64,000 nucleotides of DNA from Streptomyces sp. NBC_01445 (lineage in GTDB: Bacteria > Actinomycetota > Actinomycetes > Streptomycetales > Streptomycetaceae). The position numbers and the translations under genes were made by a program. Where the stretch lies: the NCBI RefSeq assembly GCF_035918235.1, contig NZ_CP109485.1, forward strand, positions 2,232,001-2,296,000. The letters are read 5' to 3'. Each line of letters begins with the position of its first letter. Position 1 is the first letter of the stretch. Shown here piece after piece: positions 55,109-64,000 of the stretch. The notes below the pieces were generated by a model. That model made no database searches. It saw only the letters and a program-made list of their open reading frames with translations, and had not been told where the DNA came from.

Positions 55109-56070
55109 CAGACCGTCTCCACCCCGTCGAGGATTCGTCGGTTCCGCCGTAGTTGCGGCCCGCCGCAACTACACGGTCGTGGTCGGTTTGTAGCGTGACA
55201 ACATCCGCGGTGTCGCTGGCGGAGGATGTTTCAGGCGCGTGAGGGATGAGAAGGCGCTTGATGTCGCTGACGCAGCGGTCGAGCAGGGCTGTTTCATTGA
55301 GACGATCACGAAGTGCGAGAGCCGACGTCCTCTTCGTCCTCGGCTGCCGTGTCGAAGGCAATGGGGATGCCGATCTCGGTCTCGTAGAGGTCGGCGATGT
55401 CGAGGACGAAGGACAGTTCGTGGCCGGAGTGCACGAAGCCAAGTGCGGGACTGCACCCGAGGGACGTGACGACGGCATGGGCGATGCCGTACATGCATTG
55501 GGCTGCGGCGGTGATGGCCTGGTTGACGGGGTCGCCGCTGGTGAAGTCGCCTGGGGTGTAGCGGCGGCCGTGCCAGGGGATGCCGGTGCGTGCTGACTGG
55601 GTGCGGTAGCAGTCTTTGAGGCGGCGTCCTTCGTGGCCGAGGAGTTCTTTGCGGGTGAGGTCGGAGGGGTCCTCGTCGGGGAAGCGCAGGCGGTACATGG
55701 CGCGGGCGACGGCGAGTCGGCTGCGGGTGTTGGCCCATTGCGTGGCTTGTGCTTCGGCGAGGGCGGACGAGCGGGTCAGGGCGCGGCCGGAGGCGTAGTA
55801 GCGCACGCCGTGTTCGCCCACCCAGCAGACGGCGGCACCGGTTTCTCCAAGGACGCTCATCGCCTGGTGGGTGATGCGGGTGCCGGGACCAAGAAGCAGG
55901 GTGCTGATGGTGGCCGAGGGGATGTGGGTGGTGCCGTCGGCGTCCTGGGCGGTGATGGCGTTGGCGTCGCGGTGGACGGTGCAGCGTTCGAGATAAACGA
56001 AGGACAGTCGCTCGCCGGTGCGCGTGAGTTGGCGTGGAGTGAGGGCGGTGCGGCGGGAGACGGTGGTCAC
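55105..56070 (-). pseudogene. cas1: Cas1e, two frameshifts
   Basis: GTG 56070 overlaps the cas6 stop by four bases. The frame runs well (RLSFVYLERCTVHRDANAIT, VCWVGEHGVRYYASGRALTR, ELLGHEGRRLKDCYRTQSAR) to FDTAAEDEEDVGSR near 55310. Homology then continues in another frame as ALRDRLNETALLDRCVSDIK and AGRNYGGTDE, and a second shift near 55130 is needed to reach the natural end LDGVETVW and TGA 55107-55105, which overlaps cas2. The metal-binding residues of the integrase (Glu in HEGRR, His in HSGHELSF, and the acidic FVLDIADLYE region) are before the first lesion, but the C-terminal region is lost. Confidence 0.85.
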
Positions 56071-56843
56071 GGTGTCGCCTGTCGGGGCAGGGGGGCGAGG
56101 GTAAGTAGGCCGCAGCCGTAGGCCTTTGCCTTGCCGAGTCCTTGGGTGAGGGTGCGGCGCAGGAGGTCGGGGTCGGTGACCTCGAGGCGGCCGTCGAAGG
56201 TGACGGTGACGAGGCTGACGGGCGGTTTGCGGCCGACGGGTGTGGTGGCTCGGGTCTTGTCGAAGGCGCGGTTGCGCTTGTCGTGGACGGTGAGTTCGTA
56301 GCGGTCGCCGGGGTGCGGTTGTTGGGTATGGGTGGTGTCGTGCGGCAGAAGACGCCGGTCGTCGGGCTTTTGCAGGATGCGGAAGCCGCAGGGTTCCTGG
56401 CGTTTGAGGAGCCAGCCCATTTGGTGGACGGGGGTGAGGTGGGCGGTGCGTTTGGTCGGCTCGTCGTCCTTGCGGCGGATGTGGTGGACGGGGTTGGCCG
56501 TGAGGCGGAACGCCCACTGGCCGCCGACTGTGAGGCGGTCGAGGAAGGGGCTGTAGGGGCGGCTCTCCCATCCGGGGGCAGCGGGTTCGGCGGCGGCGGG
56601 CCAGCCGGCTTGTTCGACGAGGTGGGTCAGGTCGGGCCGGTGGGGGCTGACGAGGTAGAGCATGACTTCGGCGTGTTGGGTGTGGTCCAGGCGCCACAGG
56701 ACGCGTGGGCCGCCGCTCTGGGGGGTGCTGGGCAGCAGGGTGGGGAAGGACGACATGACGGCGGCGTGCATCACCTGCGGTGAGGACAGGAGCCGGCGGG
56801 CTCCGGGGCGTGCGGTGTTCACGCGGAAGCGGGTGAGGAACAT
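56067..56843 (-). CDS. cas6e: Cas6e CRISPR RNA endonuclease
   Basis: A 258-residue protein whose ATG (56843) shares one base with the cas5 stop. FLTRFRVNTARPGARRLLSS opens the fold, His26 in VMHAAVMSSFP is at the catalytic position known in Cse3, and the C-terminal glycine-rich GLGKAKAYGCGLLTLAPL binds the repeat hairpin. It cuts pre-crRNA at the base of the GC-rich stem seen in this array (CCCCGCG/CGCGGGG) and stays in Cascade. Confidence 0.95.
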   Translation of the reverse strand: MFLTRFRVNTARPGARRLLSSPQVMHAAVMSSFPTLLPSTPQSGGPRVLWRLDHTQHAEVMLYLVSPHRPDLTHLVEQAGWPAAAEPAAPGWESRPYSPFLDRLTVGGQWAFRLTANPVHHIRRKDDEPTKRTAHLTPVHQMGWLLKRQEPCGFRILQKPDDRRLLPHDTTHTQQPHPGDRYELTVHDKRNRAFDKTRATTPVGRKPPVSLVTVTFDGRLEVTDPDLLRRTLTQGLGKAKAYGCGLLTLAPLPRQATP

Positions 56844-57565
56844 CAGGCGCTCTCTTCCTCAAGGCCGTCGAACGGGTCGTGCGGGGGCAGTTGGCGTCCG
56901 TTGGCGATGGTGAGGTGCACGCGGTCGGTGACGACGGTGCGCAGGGCGTGGCGGCGGTGGGCGGCGGCGAAGCTGAGGGGCTGGTCGCGCAGGGTGTCGG
57001 TGTCGGTTTCGTTGCTGTGTGCCTCGCGCAGCACGGTCAGTTCGATGCCGGTCTGGTTGCGGTGCTGCCTGCGGTACCAGCCGGAGGCTTGCCAGGGCTC
57101 GGTGCGCAGGGCGTCTTCGAGGGTGGTGTCCGCGTGGAGGTTGAGGTCGACGGGTTGGGCGGGTGGGCAGGAGCGGCGGCCGAGGAAGGGGGCGTAGACG
57201 GGGTTGCGCAGTGCGGCGTGGAGGGTGGCGAGGAGGGTGGTGTCGTTGCCTTCGAGGGCGGCGACGAAGACGGCGTCGGCGAGGTAGAACCGTTCGGACA
57301 GGGGCATGGATTTGCCGCTGACGGCGTGGTGGGCTGTGTGGAAGTCGCGTGTGCGGGTGCCGGGTTGGTCGATGCGGACGCCGAATCTGAGGGCTGCCAG
57401 GGGCTGCAGCCGGGCGTCGTCGCCGCGTTCGATGCCGGCGGCTGCGGCGAGCATGCCGATGATGCCGCTTTTGGTGGGGGCGGATTCGGTGGTGCGCCGG
57501 GTGAAGCGGGCGGAGGCCCCCCAGGACTGCAGGGGGCCTGCGAGGCGGAGGGTGAGCACGCTCAT
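56843..57565 (-). CDS. cas5e: Cas5e Cascade subunit
   Basis: A 240-residue protein, ATG 57565 overlapping the cas7 stop by four bases. LTLRLAGPLQSWGASARFTR, RTTESAPTKSGIIGMLAAAA is the standard Cas5e start with the glycine-rich RRM core. It holds the 5' handle of the crRNA in Cascade. Length and position are usual. Confidence 0.95.
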   Translation of the reverse strand: MSVLTLRLAGPLQSWGASARFTRRTTESAPTKSGIIGMLAAAAGIERGDDARLQPLAALRFGVRIDQPGTRTRDFHTAHHAVSGKSMPLSERFYLADAVFVAALEGNDTTLLATLHAALRNPVYAPFLGRRSCPPAQPVDLNLHADTTLEDALRTEPWQASGWYRRQHRNQTGIELTVLREAHSNETDTDTLRDQPLSFAAAHRRHALRTVVTDRVHLTIANGRQLPPHDPFDGLEEESA

Positions 57566-58755
57566 GCGGGCTTCTCCAGGCGGTCGGTGACGGTCTGGCC
57601 CACCGCGGTCAGGAGTGTGCTGAGGCTGGGGGTTTCGGTGCCGATGCCGGAGAGTTCGGTGGTGTTCGGGCCGACGCGTAGGACCCAGGTGTGGGTGGAG
57701 TCGGCGTTGCCGTAGGCGCGTTCGAGGTCGGGGATGTACTGCGCGAGGCGGTCGCAGGCCTCGCGGACGTGGCCGCCCAGGTCGCCGCGGACGGGTTCTT
57801 CGAATGCGGCGACGAAGCTGACGGGGCGGGTGGTGCGCAGGGTGACGATGACGGCGTCGGGCAGGGTGTGGTGGCCGAAGGTGTTGATCTTCCCGGTGGG
57901 CAGGGAGGCGATGAAGCCGTGGACGAAGGCTTCGACGGCACGACGGACCGGGGTGGTGGGGTGTTCTTCTTCGCGCAGGCCGTGGCCGAGGTTGGCGGCG
58001 AGCTGGTGGACGGAGAGGGCGGCGTAGCGGTAGAGGGTGGCGGAGTTGAAGTCGACGGTGCCGATCATTCCGGCGCCGGTCTCGGCGTCGGTGTTGGTGT
58101 CGTCGACGGCGGTGTAGTAGTCGGATTCGGCCTCGACGCGGTGCACGCTGAGGGCGTGGGCGACCTGGACTGCGGCGTCGACGCCGAGGTCGGCGGCGTC
58201 GGCGACCATGCGGCCGAACAAGGAGATGTCGACGGAGTGGTGAGTGTCGGCGATCTCCTTGGCGCGGTCCTTGTTCTTCTTTTCCTTGAGGAAGCCGGTG
58301 ATGTCGGCGGCGCCGTCCAGGGCAAGGCGGGCGAGGCCGTCGAGCTGACGGGCGCTGAGGAAGACGAGGTACTTGGCCTCGGGTGCCGGCTCGGGCTCGC
58401 CGTCCTTCGCGGCGGCGGCCTTGCGCTTGGGGGTCTCGGTTTTGAGGCCGGTGGCCTTCACGGTCTCGTCCGCAATGCGCAGGGCGCTCTCGCCGTCGAG
58501 GGAGGGGTCCAGGGTCGTGATCCGTTCGGCGACGGCTTCCACGATCTTCTTGGTGCGCACCCCGAGTTCGCCGGGGTCCAGGAGGTGCTCGTCGCGGAAG
58601 TAGGTGCGGGTGGCGCGCTTCCATGCCTGACTGGAGACGCGTGCGCGGGGAACGCCCCCGTAGACCGCGCTCTTGGGCGCGCCGGTGTCGTCGCGGTTGA
58701 GGTTGCTGGGCGGGACGGTCTGCAGGGCGTGGACGTCGAGGAAGATGCGGTTCAC
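57562..58755 (-). CDS. cas7e: Cas7e (Cse4/CasC) Cascade backbone
   Basis: A 397-residue protein from GTG 58755, with AAGGA about six bases upstream inside the end of cse2. IFLDVHALQTVPPSNLNRDD, VYGGVPRARVSSQAWKRATR is the Cas7e start, and DISLFGRMVAD and DSTHTWVLRVGPNTTE are in the conserved order. Six copies form the filament along the crRNA. Next to a stretch with a short Lys/Glu-rich insert (AAAKDGEPEPAPEAKY) that varies in the family. Confidence 0.95.
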   Translation of the reverse strand: MNRIFLDVHALQTVPPSNLNRDDTGAPKSAVYGGVPRARVSSQAWKRATRTYFRDEHLLDPGELGVRTKKIVEAVAERITTLDPSLDGESALRIADETVKATGLKTETPKRKAAAAKDGEPEPAPEAKYLVFLSARQLDGLARLALDGAADITGFLKEKKNKDRAKEIADTHHSVDISLFGRMVADAADLGVDAAVQVAHALSVHRVEAESDYYTAVDDTNTDAETGAGMIGTVDFNSATLYRYAALSVHQLAANLGHGLREEEHPTTPVRRAVEAFVHGFIASLPTGKINTFGHHTLPDAVIVTLRTTRPVSFVAAFEEPVRGDLGGHVREACDRLAQYIPDLERAYGNADSTHTWVLRVGPNTTELSGIGTETPSLSTLLTAVGQTVTDRLEKPA

Positions 58756-58764
58756 GAGGAGTCC

Positions 58765-59460
58765 TTATTCGGTGTCCGGGGTGCGGGTGTCGCCGACGGC
58801 GGTGGGCGCGGTGTTGCCGGGGGTGGTCGCTGTGTCGCCGGGGCTGGTCCGGTCGGGGCGGGTGTGGAAGGAGCGGCCCCATTCGCGGCGCACGGTGTCG
58901 GGTCCGCCCGGGTGTTGCCAGGTGTAGAGCTGTCCGGCGAGCAAGGCGTAGTCGAGAGCGATGCCGTCACGGCGCAGTAGGAGGACGATGTCGCGCAGGC
59001 GCTGGGCGAGGGCGGTCAGGTCGGGCGCGGTCCCGGCGCGGACGAGGCGTTTACGCAGCGGTTCGTCGATCTCGCCCAAGGTCATCATGCGTCGCACGGC
59101 GGCTCCGAGCCCCCGGCCGTTGTCCGGCCGGTCGGCCTGGTGCATACCGATCGGACGGGACTGCTGGTGCAGGGCCCACAGAGTGAGGGCGGCATGCAGA
59201 GCGTCCTCGGCACGCACGAGTTCACCCTCGGTCAAGGGCCGGGTTCCTGCTGGGGGCTGGTGCAGGGGGGCGGTGTCGATGAGGCCCCACAGGTCGGGCA
59301 GTTCCCCGACCTCGCGGCCGGCGCCACGGCGCAGCCGGGCAAGGTCAGCCACTTCGCGGGAGCGGTCGGCGAGGTAGCCGCGCTGCAGGCGGGCTAGGTG
59401 CTGTGCGGCGAGGTTGGTGACTTGTGTGCGTGGACGGACGGGTGCGGGGGTCGTGGTCAT
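58765..59460 (-). CDS. cse2: Cse2 (CasB) Cascade small subunit
   Basis: A 231-residue protein, ATG 59460 overlapping the cse1 stop by four bases. Helical core with AALTLWALHQQSR, GLGAAVRRMMTLGEIDEPLR, KRLVRAGTAPDLTALAQRLR is typical. The final 45 residues (PDRTSPGDTATTPGNTAPTA) are Thr/Pro-rich and probably disordered, beyond the usual family end. It forms a dimer in the Cascade belly. Confidence 0.93.
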   Translation of the reverse strand: MTTTPAPVRPRTQVTNLAAQHLARLQRGYLADRSREVADLARLRRGAGREVGELPDLWGLIDTAPLHQPPAGTRPLTEGELVRAEDALHAALTLWALHQQSRPIGMHQADRPDNGRGLGAAVRRMMTLGEIDEPLRKRLVRAGTAPDLTALAQRLRDIVLLLRRDGIALDYALLAGQLYTWQHPGGPDTVRREWGRSFHTRPDRTSPGDTATTPGNTAPTAVGDTRTPDTE

Positions 59461-61148
59461 GCGGGTGCCTTCGCAGTGTCGGGTGCGGGCGCCGGGCCCG
59501 CGTCGGATGTGGCGCCGGACGGCTGGGGCTGGCCGAGGGCTTTGGTCAATGCGCTGCGGAACCACCGCTCGGCGAGGGCCGAGTTGAGCCACTCGGTGCC
59601 CCTTTTCAGCTCGATAGTCCTGCCCTGCCAGGCGGCCTCCCCGGCTGCGTCCATGAGCCTCTTCCCCAGCTGGACGGCGATCTCGTACACCTGCTGCTGC
59701 CACACCAGCCGCTGCTCGTGGGGGTCGTCGGCCTGCGCGAGGCGGTGGAGCCAGTGCCGGTTGGGGCTCTCCAGGGCGGCGTAGGCGTGCTCGCGTGCGA
59801 TGGCACGCGGTCCTTCGCCATCCAGACCGGCGGCGCGGGCCAAGTTCGTGGCCAGATCACCGAGGGCGTTCACCGCACGGTCAGCGTCACCGACGGCGGC
59901 GATGGCCTGCTCGGCGTAACGGCGGTCCTGGTCGTGCAGGAGGACGACGGCCATGGCGACGTGGTCGTCGACGATCTCGTCAATCACGGACTGCTGGGTA
60001 CCGTACTGCGCCGCGACGACCCGGGCGCGAACGAGGAACCCGCGCTCAAGTTCTCCTTCGGTGACCAGCCGGGCTACCCACTCCAACACCGCCGGCCGCA
60101 AGAAGGACGCGGCTTCGCCGCCCTGACCGCGGGCCGGTTCCGTGGCGACCAGGGAGGCGATCCCCCGCCAGGCGGCACGCTCGGGATCGTGCTCGCGCGG
60201 CAGATAGACCGGGCTCTCACCGAGCTTCTTCTCCTGGACGGTGCTGCGCCGCCAGGCAGTCATGGGTTCACGGTGGTGCCGGTTGCGCGAGTGGAGGGGG
60301 TCGCCGTAGCCGAGGACGACCCCAGTGACGCCATGCTCGTCGAAGTGCAGCCGTAGACGACGGCTCTGCCAGGTATACAGATCACGGACCCCGGTGGGAG
60401 CACGGTCAACGCCGCCCGGGCCGTACGGCTCGCGCCGCCAGGCCGGCGCATCGTCAGCGTCGATCTCAAAGTTGGCGGTGTCGGCGGCCACGAGATTCAG
60501 CAGCAGCGTCTCGCGCAGGGTGCGGCCCTCGGCGAACACTCCACCGAGGTTGCCGGCCCAGCCGACCCCCAGCGGATACACCTTTCCGCTCCTGGCCCGA
60601 CCGTCGCCCACCGCCCCGGTCTTGATACCGGAGGTGTCAAAGGCGTGAGCGTGAACGGTCCAGCGGGCGGCCTCGGCGAACGTGAGCCGCTCCACGCCGG
60701 GCATCCGGGCGGAGAAGAACGGCTCCCCGTTGGGGACGTCGGCCACGATCCGGTTCAGGGAGAACACCTCGTCCTTCGCCGTCCGCAGGCTGGCGGTCTG
60801 GAAAAACGGCCTCACCGGTTCCAGCAGATCGAACCGGACGGCATGGGTATCCAGATACGGGCCCACCGGCGTGAAGCACTGCTCATCGCCCCACAGGTCG
60901 GACCAGTCGTCGATGTCGCCCGGCCCCTGCAGTGCGTCGTGGGCCAGCGCCAACAGCAGCCGCAGCAGAGCGAACTCCTGGGTCGGCAGGTCACCGACGA
61001 TCCTGCGCAGCCGGCCCGCCTGCTCGAACACCTCCCGCAGCGATAACTCCCGCTGTATTCCGTCACGGTCCAGGACAGGGATCCACGGCCTCGTGGTGAG
61101 GTCGAACGACAAGCCATTACTGCCAGGGCCGGGATGGGATTCAGGCAC
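59457..61148 (-). CDS. cse1: Cse1 / Cas8e (CasA) Cascade large subunit
   Basis: A 563-residue protein from GTG 61148, which overlaps the cas3 stop by eight bases. LSFDLTTRPWIPVLDRDGIQ, LSLREVFEQAGRLRRIVGDL, PTQEFALLRLLLALAHDALQ is the Cas8e start, and the central GWAGNLGGVFAEGRTLRETL loop and C-terminal four-helix bundle are present. It reads the PAM on target DNA and recruits Cas3. It looks intact. Confidence 0.95.
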   Translation of the reverse strand: MPESHPGPGSNGLSFDLTTRPWIPVLDRDGIQRELSLREVFEQAGRLRRIVGDLPTQEFALLRLLLALAHDALQGPGDIDDWSDLWGDEQCFTPVGPYLDTHAVRFDLLEPVRPFFQTASLRTAKDEVFSLNRIVADVPNGEPFFSARMPGVERLTFAEAARWTVHAHAFDTSGIKTGAVGDGRARSGKVYPLGVGWAGNLGGVFAEGRTLRETLLLNLVAADTANFEIDADDAPAWRREPYGPGGVDRAPTGVRDLYTWQSRRLRLHFDEHGVTGVVLGYGDPLHSRNRHHREPMTAWRRSTVQEKKLGESPVYLPREHDPERAAWRGIASLVATEPARGQGGEAASFLRPAVLEWVARLVTEGELERGFLVRARVVAAQYGTQQSVIDEIVDDHVAMAVVLLHDQDRRYAEQAIAAVGDADRAVNALGDLATNLARAAGLDGEGPRAIAREHAYAALESPNRHWLHRLAQADDPHEQRLVWQQQVYEIAVQLGKRLMDAAGEAAWQGRTIELKRGTEWLNSALAERWFRSALTKALGQPQPSGATSDAGPAPAPDTAKAPA

Positions 61149-64000
61149 GGGTCACCTCGAGACCATCGCTTGTGCTGTAGCGGAGAGCGAAGCCTGCCAG
61201 GCGGGTCTGACAATCCTCGTCGAGCGCGAGAATCAGCTGGCCCGCGAGCCAGTGACTGTCCTTCATCTGCCATGCAGGAACGTAAAGTTCCTCCAGTTCG
61301 CCGATCGCCTGGTCCATCGTCTCGGCGTTGCTGAACTGCATCGGCAGCCGCAGTCCGCAGGACGCGGCCGCGCGGGCCGCGGCAGGGGCCGGCACCTGGT
61401 CCGTGGGCAGTTCGAGTCCTGCGAGTGAGCGGCCGTCACGGTCCGCCTCGAGCCAGGGCACCGTGGTGAGGGTGTTGTCGGAGCGGCGTTGCACGACGAC
61501 GACTTCCAGGCTCTCGCGGCTGTCGCGCACCTGGGCCCGGCCCTGGCGGGTGTCATCAGCGTCACCGACCCCGGCGGCGACCCAGCCGAACAGCGGCTGG
61601 CCGGGGCGGGCCGCCGCATCAAGACGGAAGACCGCTGCGCGCTCGGCTTGACCGGCACGGTGCTCCAGATGCTGCAGCCTGGCCGCCTCAACGTCCTGCA
61701 CCCACTCACTCGGGACGTCGGCCTGCTCGGCATAGGCGTGCTGCACCAGTCGGCTGATGTCGGCCGGTAGCCGCACCGGGCGTGCTTCTTTGTCGTCCAG
61801 GTGAGGCAGCAGCGCGGCCGCAGAGCGCAGCAGGGCATAAGCCCCATACACGGCGACAGACCCGCGCACCGGCTTGGGCACCGTCTGGGTCCAGTCGACG
61901 CCGGTAACCAGGCAGCGAGGCCTGCGCAGCCGCTCCGGGCGGTCGGCCTGCGCCCTGTCGGGGCGCAGGTGGCGGTGGAGACGGCCCATGCGCTGCAGCA
62001 TCAGGTCGACCGGGCACAGGTCACTGACCAGCAAATCGAAGTCGACGTCCAGCGACTGCTCGGCCACCTGACTGGCGACCACGATGTGCCGGTCCGGCCG
62101 CCGCGTCGCCTTGGCCGGCGGCCCGAAGCGGCGCAGCAGGTCGGCGTCCTTGGCAGCCCGGTCGACGTCGATGAAGCAGGAGTGCGCCACACTCACCTGC
62201 GCATCCCCGAACCGCTCACGCAGTGCCGCTGCCGTGTCCAGGACACGGCGCACGGTGTTGCGCACGACGAGAGCGCAGCCGCCGCGCGCGAGTTCACTCT
62301 CCAGCCGGCCGGCAAGAACATCCAGATCATCATCGATCCGCTCCACCTGCACGTCCACGCCACGACCCGACGCGACAGGACGACACAACACCGGCAACCC
62401 GCCCGGCGCGACCGCCGTCACCAAGGGATACTCACCGGCCTCGGCAACAGCGCCGAAATCGGCAGCCTGCTGCCCTGCGGCCGTACCCGCATACGCCGCG
62501 ACCAGCTCGCGGCGCCGACCGGCCGGCAAGGTCGCCGACAGCACCACCACCGGCACCCGATAGGCACCCAGCCAGGACAGCACCCGGTCCAGGTAGACGC
62601 TCATGTACGTGTCGTAGGCGTGCGCCTCGTCGATCACAACGACCTTGCCCGCCAGCGCGAGATGACGCAGCGCCAAGTGACGGCTCTTGAGTCCCGCGAA
62701 TAACAGCTGATCGACCGTGCCCGCAACGAAAGAGGACAGCATGGCCTTCTTCCGACCCCGCAGCCAGGCATGCGCCACCAGCTCCGGACTCGCCCAACGC
62801 CTGGAATGAGAAGGCCGCCACAGTTCCGCTTCGGCCGTCTCGTCCAAGTCGACAGCCTCAACCCTGTGGCTGTGCCGCATCAACTGTGCGAAGTCTCCGT
62901 TCAAAGCCGCCTTGGAGTGGGCCAGAAGCACCGAGTACCGCGCTCCTTCAGGCGCGGGCAGACGCTCCAGCCAGTCCAACAGCCTGGGAAACATGGCGTT
63001 TCCGGTGGCCATAGTCGGCAGCGCGAAGAACACGCCGCCCGCACCGGACCGCGCAGCGAAAACCTCCGCGGCCGCGAGCGCAGCCTCCGTCTTGCCCTCC
63101 CCCATCGGCGCCTCAATCACCAACAAGCCCGGCTCGCTCATCGTCCGCGCGACCTCAACAGCCCTCTCCTGAACCGGCCGAACCCCGGCACCAGGCGGCA
63201 GAGCGAAGCGGGATCCGAACAGCTCCTGAACATCCCCAGTGGGCATCTGGGCTTGCCAGCCGCCGGGCAGATCCAACCCTCTCCACGCCGCGGCAATGCG
63301 TTCCTCACCGGAGCGAGGAACATCCTCGGGAAAATACGGGAACAGGTCAGGATTGCTCGCTATCCAATCGCTCACGATCACCAACGCCGTGAGCAGAACC
63401 TGCGCCGGCTGTGGAAGCTTCACCGACCGCCACGCGCCCAGGCGTTCACCTGCACCGAACTCGTCCGCGCACGCCTCGAGCAGCTCCTCCTGCACCCGCC
63501 GCCACAGCGCAGAACTCGCGCCCGGGCTTCGCAGCAACTCGGGCCGGGCATCCAGTGCAGTGATCTGGCCGTGCTCCGGCGGCACCCCGTGATGGCCCCC
63601 CACCACCACCGTGAACTGCCCCGACTGCCTGCGGGTCCAGCCGTGGCGCTCCTCGAGCCACTCCCCCAGCAGCACCTGCCCGGCCAACCCGTGCGGGGCC
63701 AGCTTCCGGTCCGCGCCCATGGCCGCCCCCGACCGCATCTGCAGCCCACGGCCCCGCATCACGTCGGCCAGCGAATCGACCTGGCAGGCGAAAGCCGGCG
63801 TCGCCTTCCCGATGTCGTGAATCCCTGCCAGCCACACAGCAAGCCGTCGGGCATCCGCCTCGCCCCCGGGCAGGACACCCGCGATCAACCGCCGCACGGA
63901 AGACGACAGCCACTCATCCCACAACCGCCCCGCCACAGCGGCACTGTCCTCCATGTGCCGCCACAAAGGGAGCCACCCCTCTGCATCCCGGTCGTGCTTC
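61141..64000 (-). CDS. cas3: Cas3 HD nuclease-helicase, N-terminus outside the window
   Basis: At least 953 residues; the frame runs off the edge at 64000 with KHDRDAEGWLPLWRHMEDSA, so only the first ~15-20 residues are missing. The HD nuclease domain has the LAGIHDIGKATPAFACQ motif. The helicase domains have Walker A EAPMGEGKTEAAL, the DEAH box VVIDEAHAYDTYMS, and motif VI LMLQRMGRLHRH. It degrades DNA marked by Cascade. It ends with an eight-base overlap into cse1. No fusion to Cas2 is seen. Confidence 0.95.
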   Translation of the reverse strand, partial: KHDRDAEGWLPLWRHMEDSAAVAGRLWDEWLSSSVRRLIAGVLPGGEADARRLAVWLAGIHDIGKATPAFACQVDSLADVMRGRGLQMRSGAAMGADRKLAPHGLAGQVLLGEWLEERHGWTRRQSGQFTVVVGGHHGVPPEHGQITALDARPELLRSPGASSALWRRVQEELLEACADEFGAGERLGAWRSVKLPQPAQVLLTALVIVSDWIASNPDLFPYFPEDVPRSGEERIAAAWRGLDLPGGWQAQMPTGDVQELFGSRFALPPGAGVRPVQERAVEVARTMSEPGLLVIEAPMGEGKTEAALAAAEVFAARSGAGGVFFALPTMATGNAMFPRLLDWLERLPAPEGARYSVLLAHSKAALNGDFAQLMRHSHRVEAVDLDETAEAELWRPSHSRRWASPELVAHAWLRGRKKAMLSSFVAGTVDQLLFAGLKSRHLALRHLALAGKVVVIDEAHAYDTYMSVYLDRVLSWLGAYRVPVVVLSATLPAGRRRELVAAYAGTAAGQQAADFGAVAEAGEYPLVTAVAPGGLPVLCRPVASGRGVDVQVERIDDDLDVLAGRLESELARGGCALVVRNTVRRVLDTAAALRERFGDAQVSVAHSCFIDVDRAAKDADLLRRFGPPAKATRRPDRHIVVASQVAEQSLDVDFDLLVSDLCPVDLMLQRMGRLHRHLRPDRAQADRPERLRRPRCLVTGVDWTQTVPKPVRGSVAVYGAYALLRSAAALLPHLDDKEARPVRLPADISRLVQHAYAEQADVPSEWVQDVEAARLQHLEHRAGQAERAAVFRLDAAARPGQPLFGWVAAGVGDADDTRQGRAQVRDSRESLEVVVVQRRSDNTLTTVPWLEADRDGRSLAGLELPTDQVPAPAAARAAASCGLRLPMQFSNAETMDQAIGELEELYVPAWQMKDSHWLAGQLILALDEDCQTRLAGFALRYSTSDGLEVTRA

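Noticed and set aside
55306..56862. A 518-residue frame covering cas6 and cas1
   Set aside because: The first half is an out-of-frame reading of cas6; only the second half is Cas1, starting at GTG 56070.
56843..58882. A 679-residue frame covering cas7 and cas5
   Set aside because: Its N-terminal part is an out-of-frame reading of cas7; the real Cas5e starts at ATG 57565.

Overview
The window has very high GC, many GTG starts, purine-rich ribosome sites, an AfsR/SARP regulator relic, and actinobacterial-type enzymes, so it looks like chromosomal DNA of a Streptomyces or close relative. It contains no core housekeeping genes. It reads as an accessory island dense in conflict systems, secretion machinery and mobile-element debris.

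Region 1 (1-5.8 kb) holds a SARP regulator remnant, a small unknown gene, a Trypco1-type (CU044_2847 family) gene and a 1476-residue trypsin / STAND NTPase / transmembrane / beta-propeller protein. This matches the trypsin-STAND conflict systems known from multicellular bacteria. Region 2 (6.0-11.5 kb) has a decayed integrase-type transposase and a three-gene operon on the minus strand: an unknown protein, a MoxR AAA ATPase and a HExxH-vWA protein. Region 3 (11.9-14.5 kb) is a compact lasso-peptide locus: a 38-residue precursor (11879-11995), a fused RRE-peptidase B protein and an asparagine-synthetase-like cyclase. The predicted core is GFSGGHYDGHGYLF with a Gly1-Asp8 ring. Region 4 (14.5-21.3 kb) carries a membrane protein, a protealysin-like M4 protease, a truncated astacin, an SDR oxidoreductase, an IS5-type relic and a VOC protein, with long gene-poor stretches containing two perfect inverted repeats. 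Region 5 (21.4-27.5 kb) is a broken Wadjet-like module, with jetD intact, jetC truncated and frameshifted and jetA/jetB absent, followed by an unknown membrane protein.

Region 6 (27.8-53.4 kb) is a complete-looking extracellular contractile injection system (eCIS). On the minus strand, in transcription order, it encodes a Pvc16-like cap, sheath, tube, a T4-baseplate-like zinc-ribbon protein, a short DUF6760-like protein, three ~600-residue membrane-prone proteins, a second tube/LysM pair, hub, spike, a proline-rich repeat protein at the usual PAAR-tip position, gp25, baseplate J, and a tail-I protein fused to a beta-propeller. On the plus strand lie a DUF6519-like protein and a vWA protein. 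These two strands meet in an old inverted duplication of the fibre end, with one pseudogene copy on each side. No capsid, portal or terminase genes are present, so it is not a prophage. No Pvc15-type ATPase is visible.

Region 7 (54.0-64.0 kb) is a type I-E CRISPR-Cas locus, cas3-cse1-cse2-cas7-cas5-cas6-cas1-cas2, all on the minus strand and feeding into an 11-repeat array. The interference genes look intact, while cas1 and cas2 carry three single-base frameshifts. If these are real, the array can no longer acquire spacers; if they are assembly errors, the same kind of error probably also explains the jetC frameshift.
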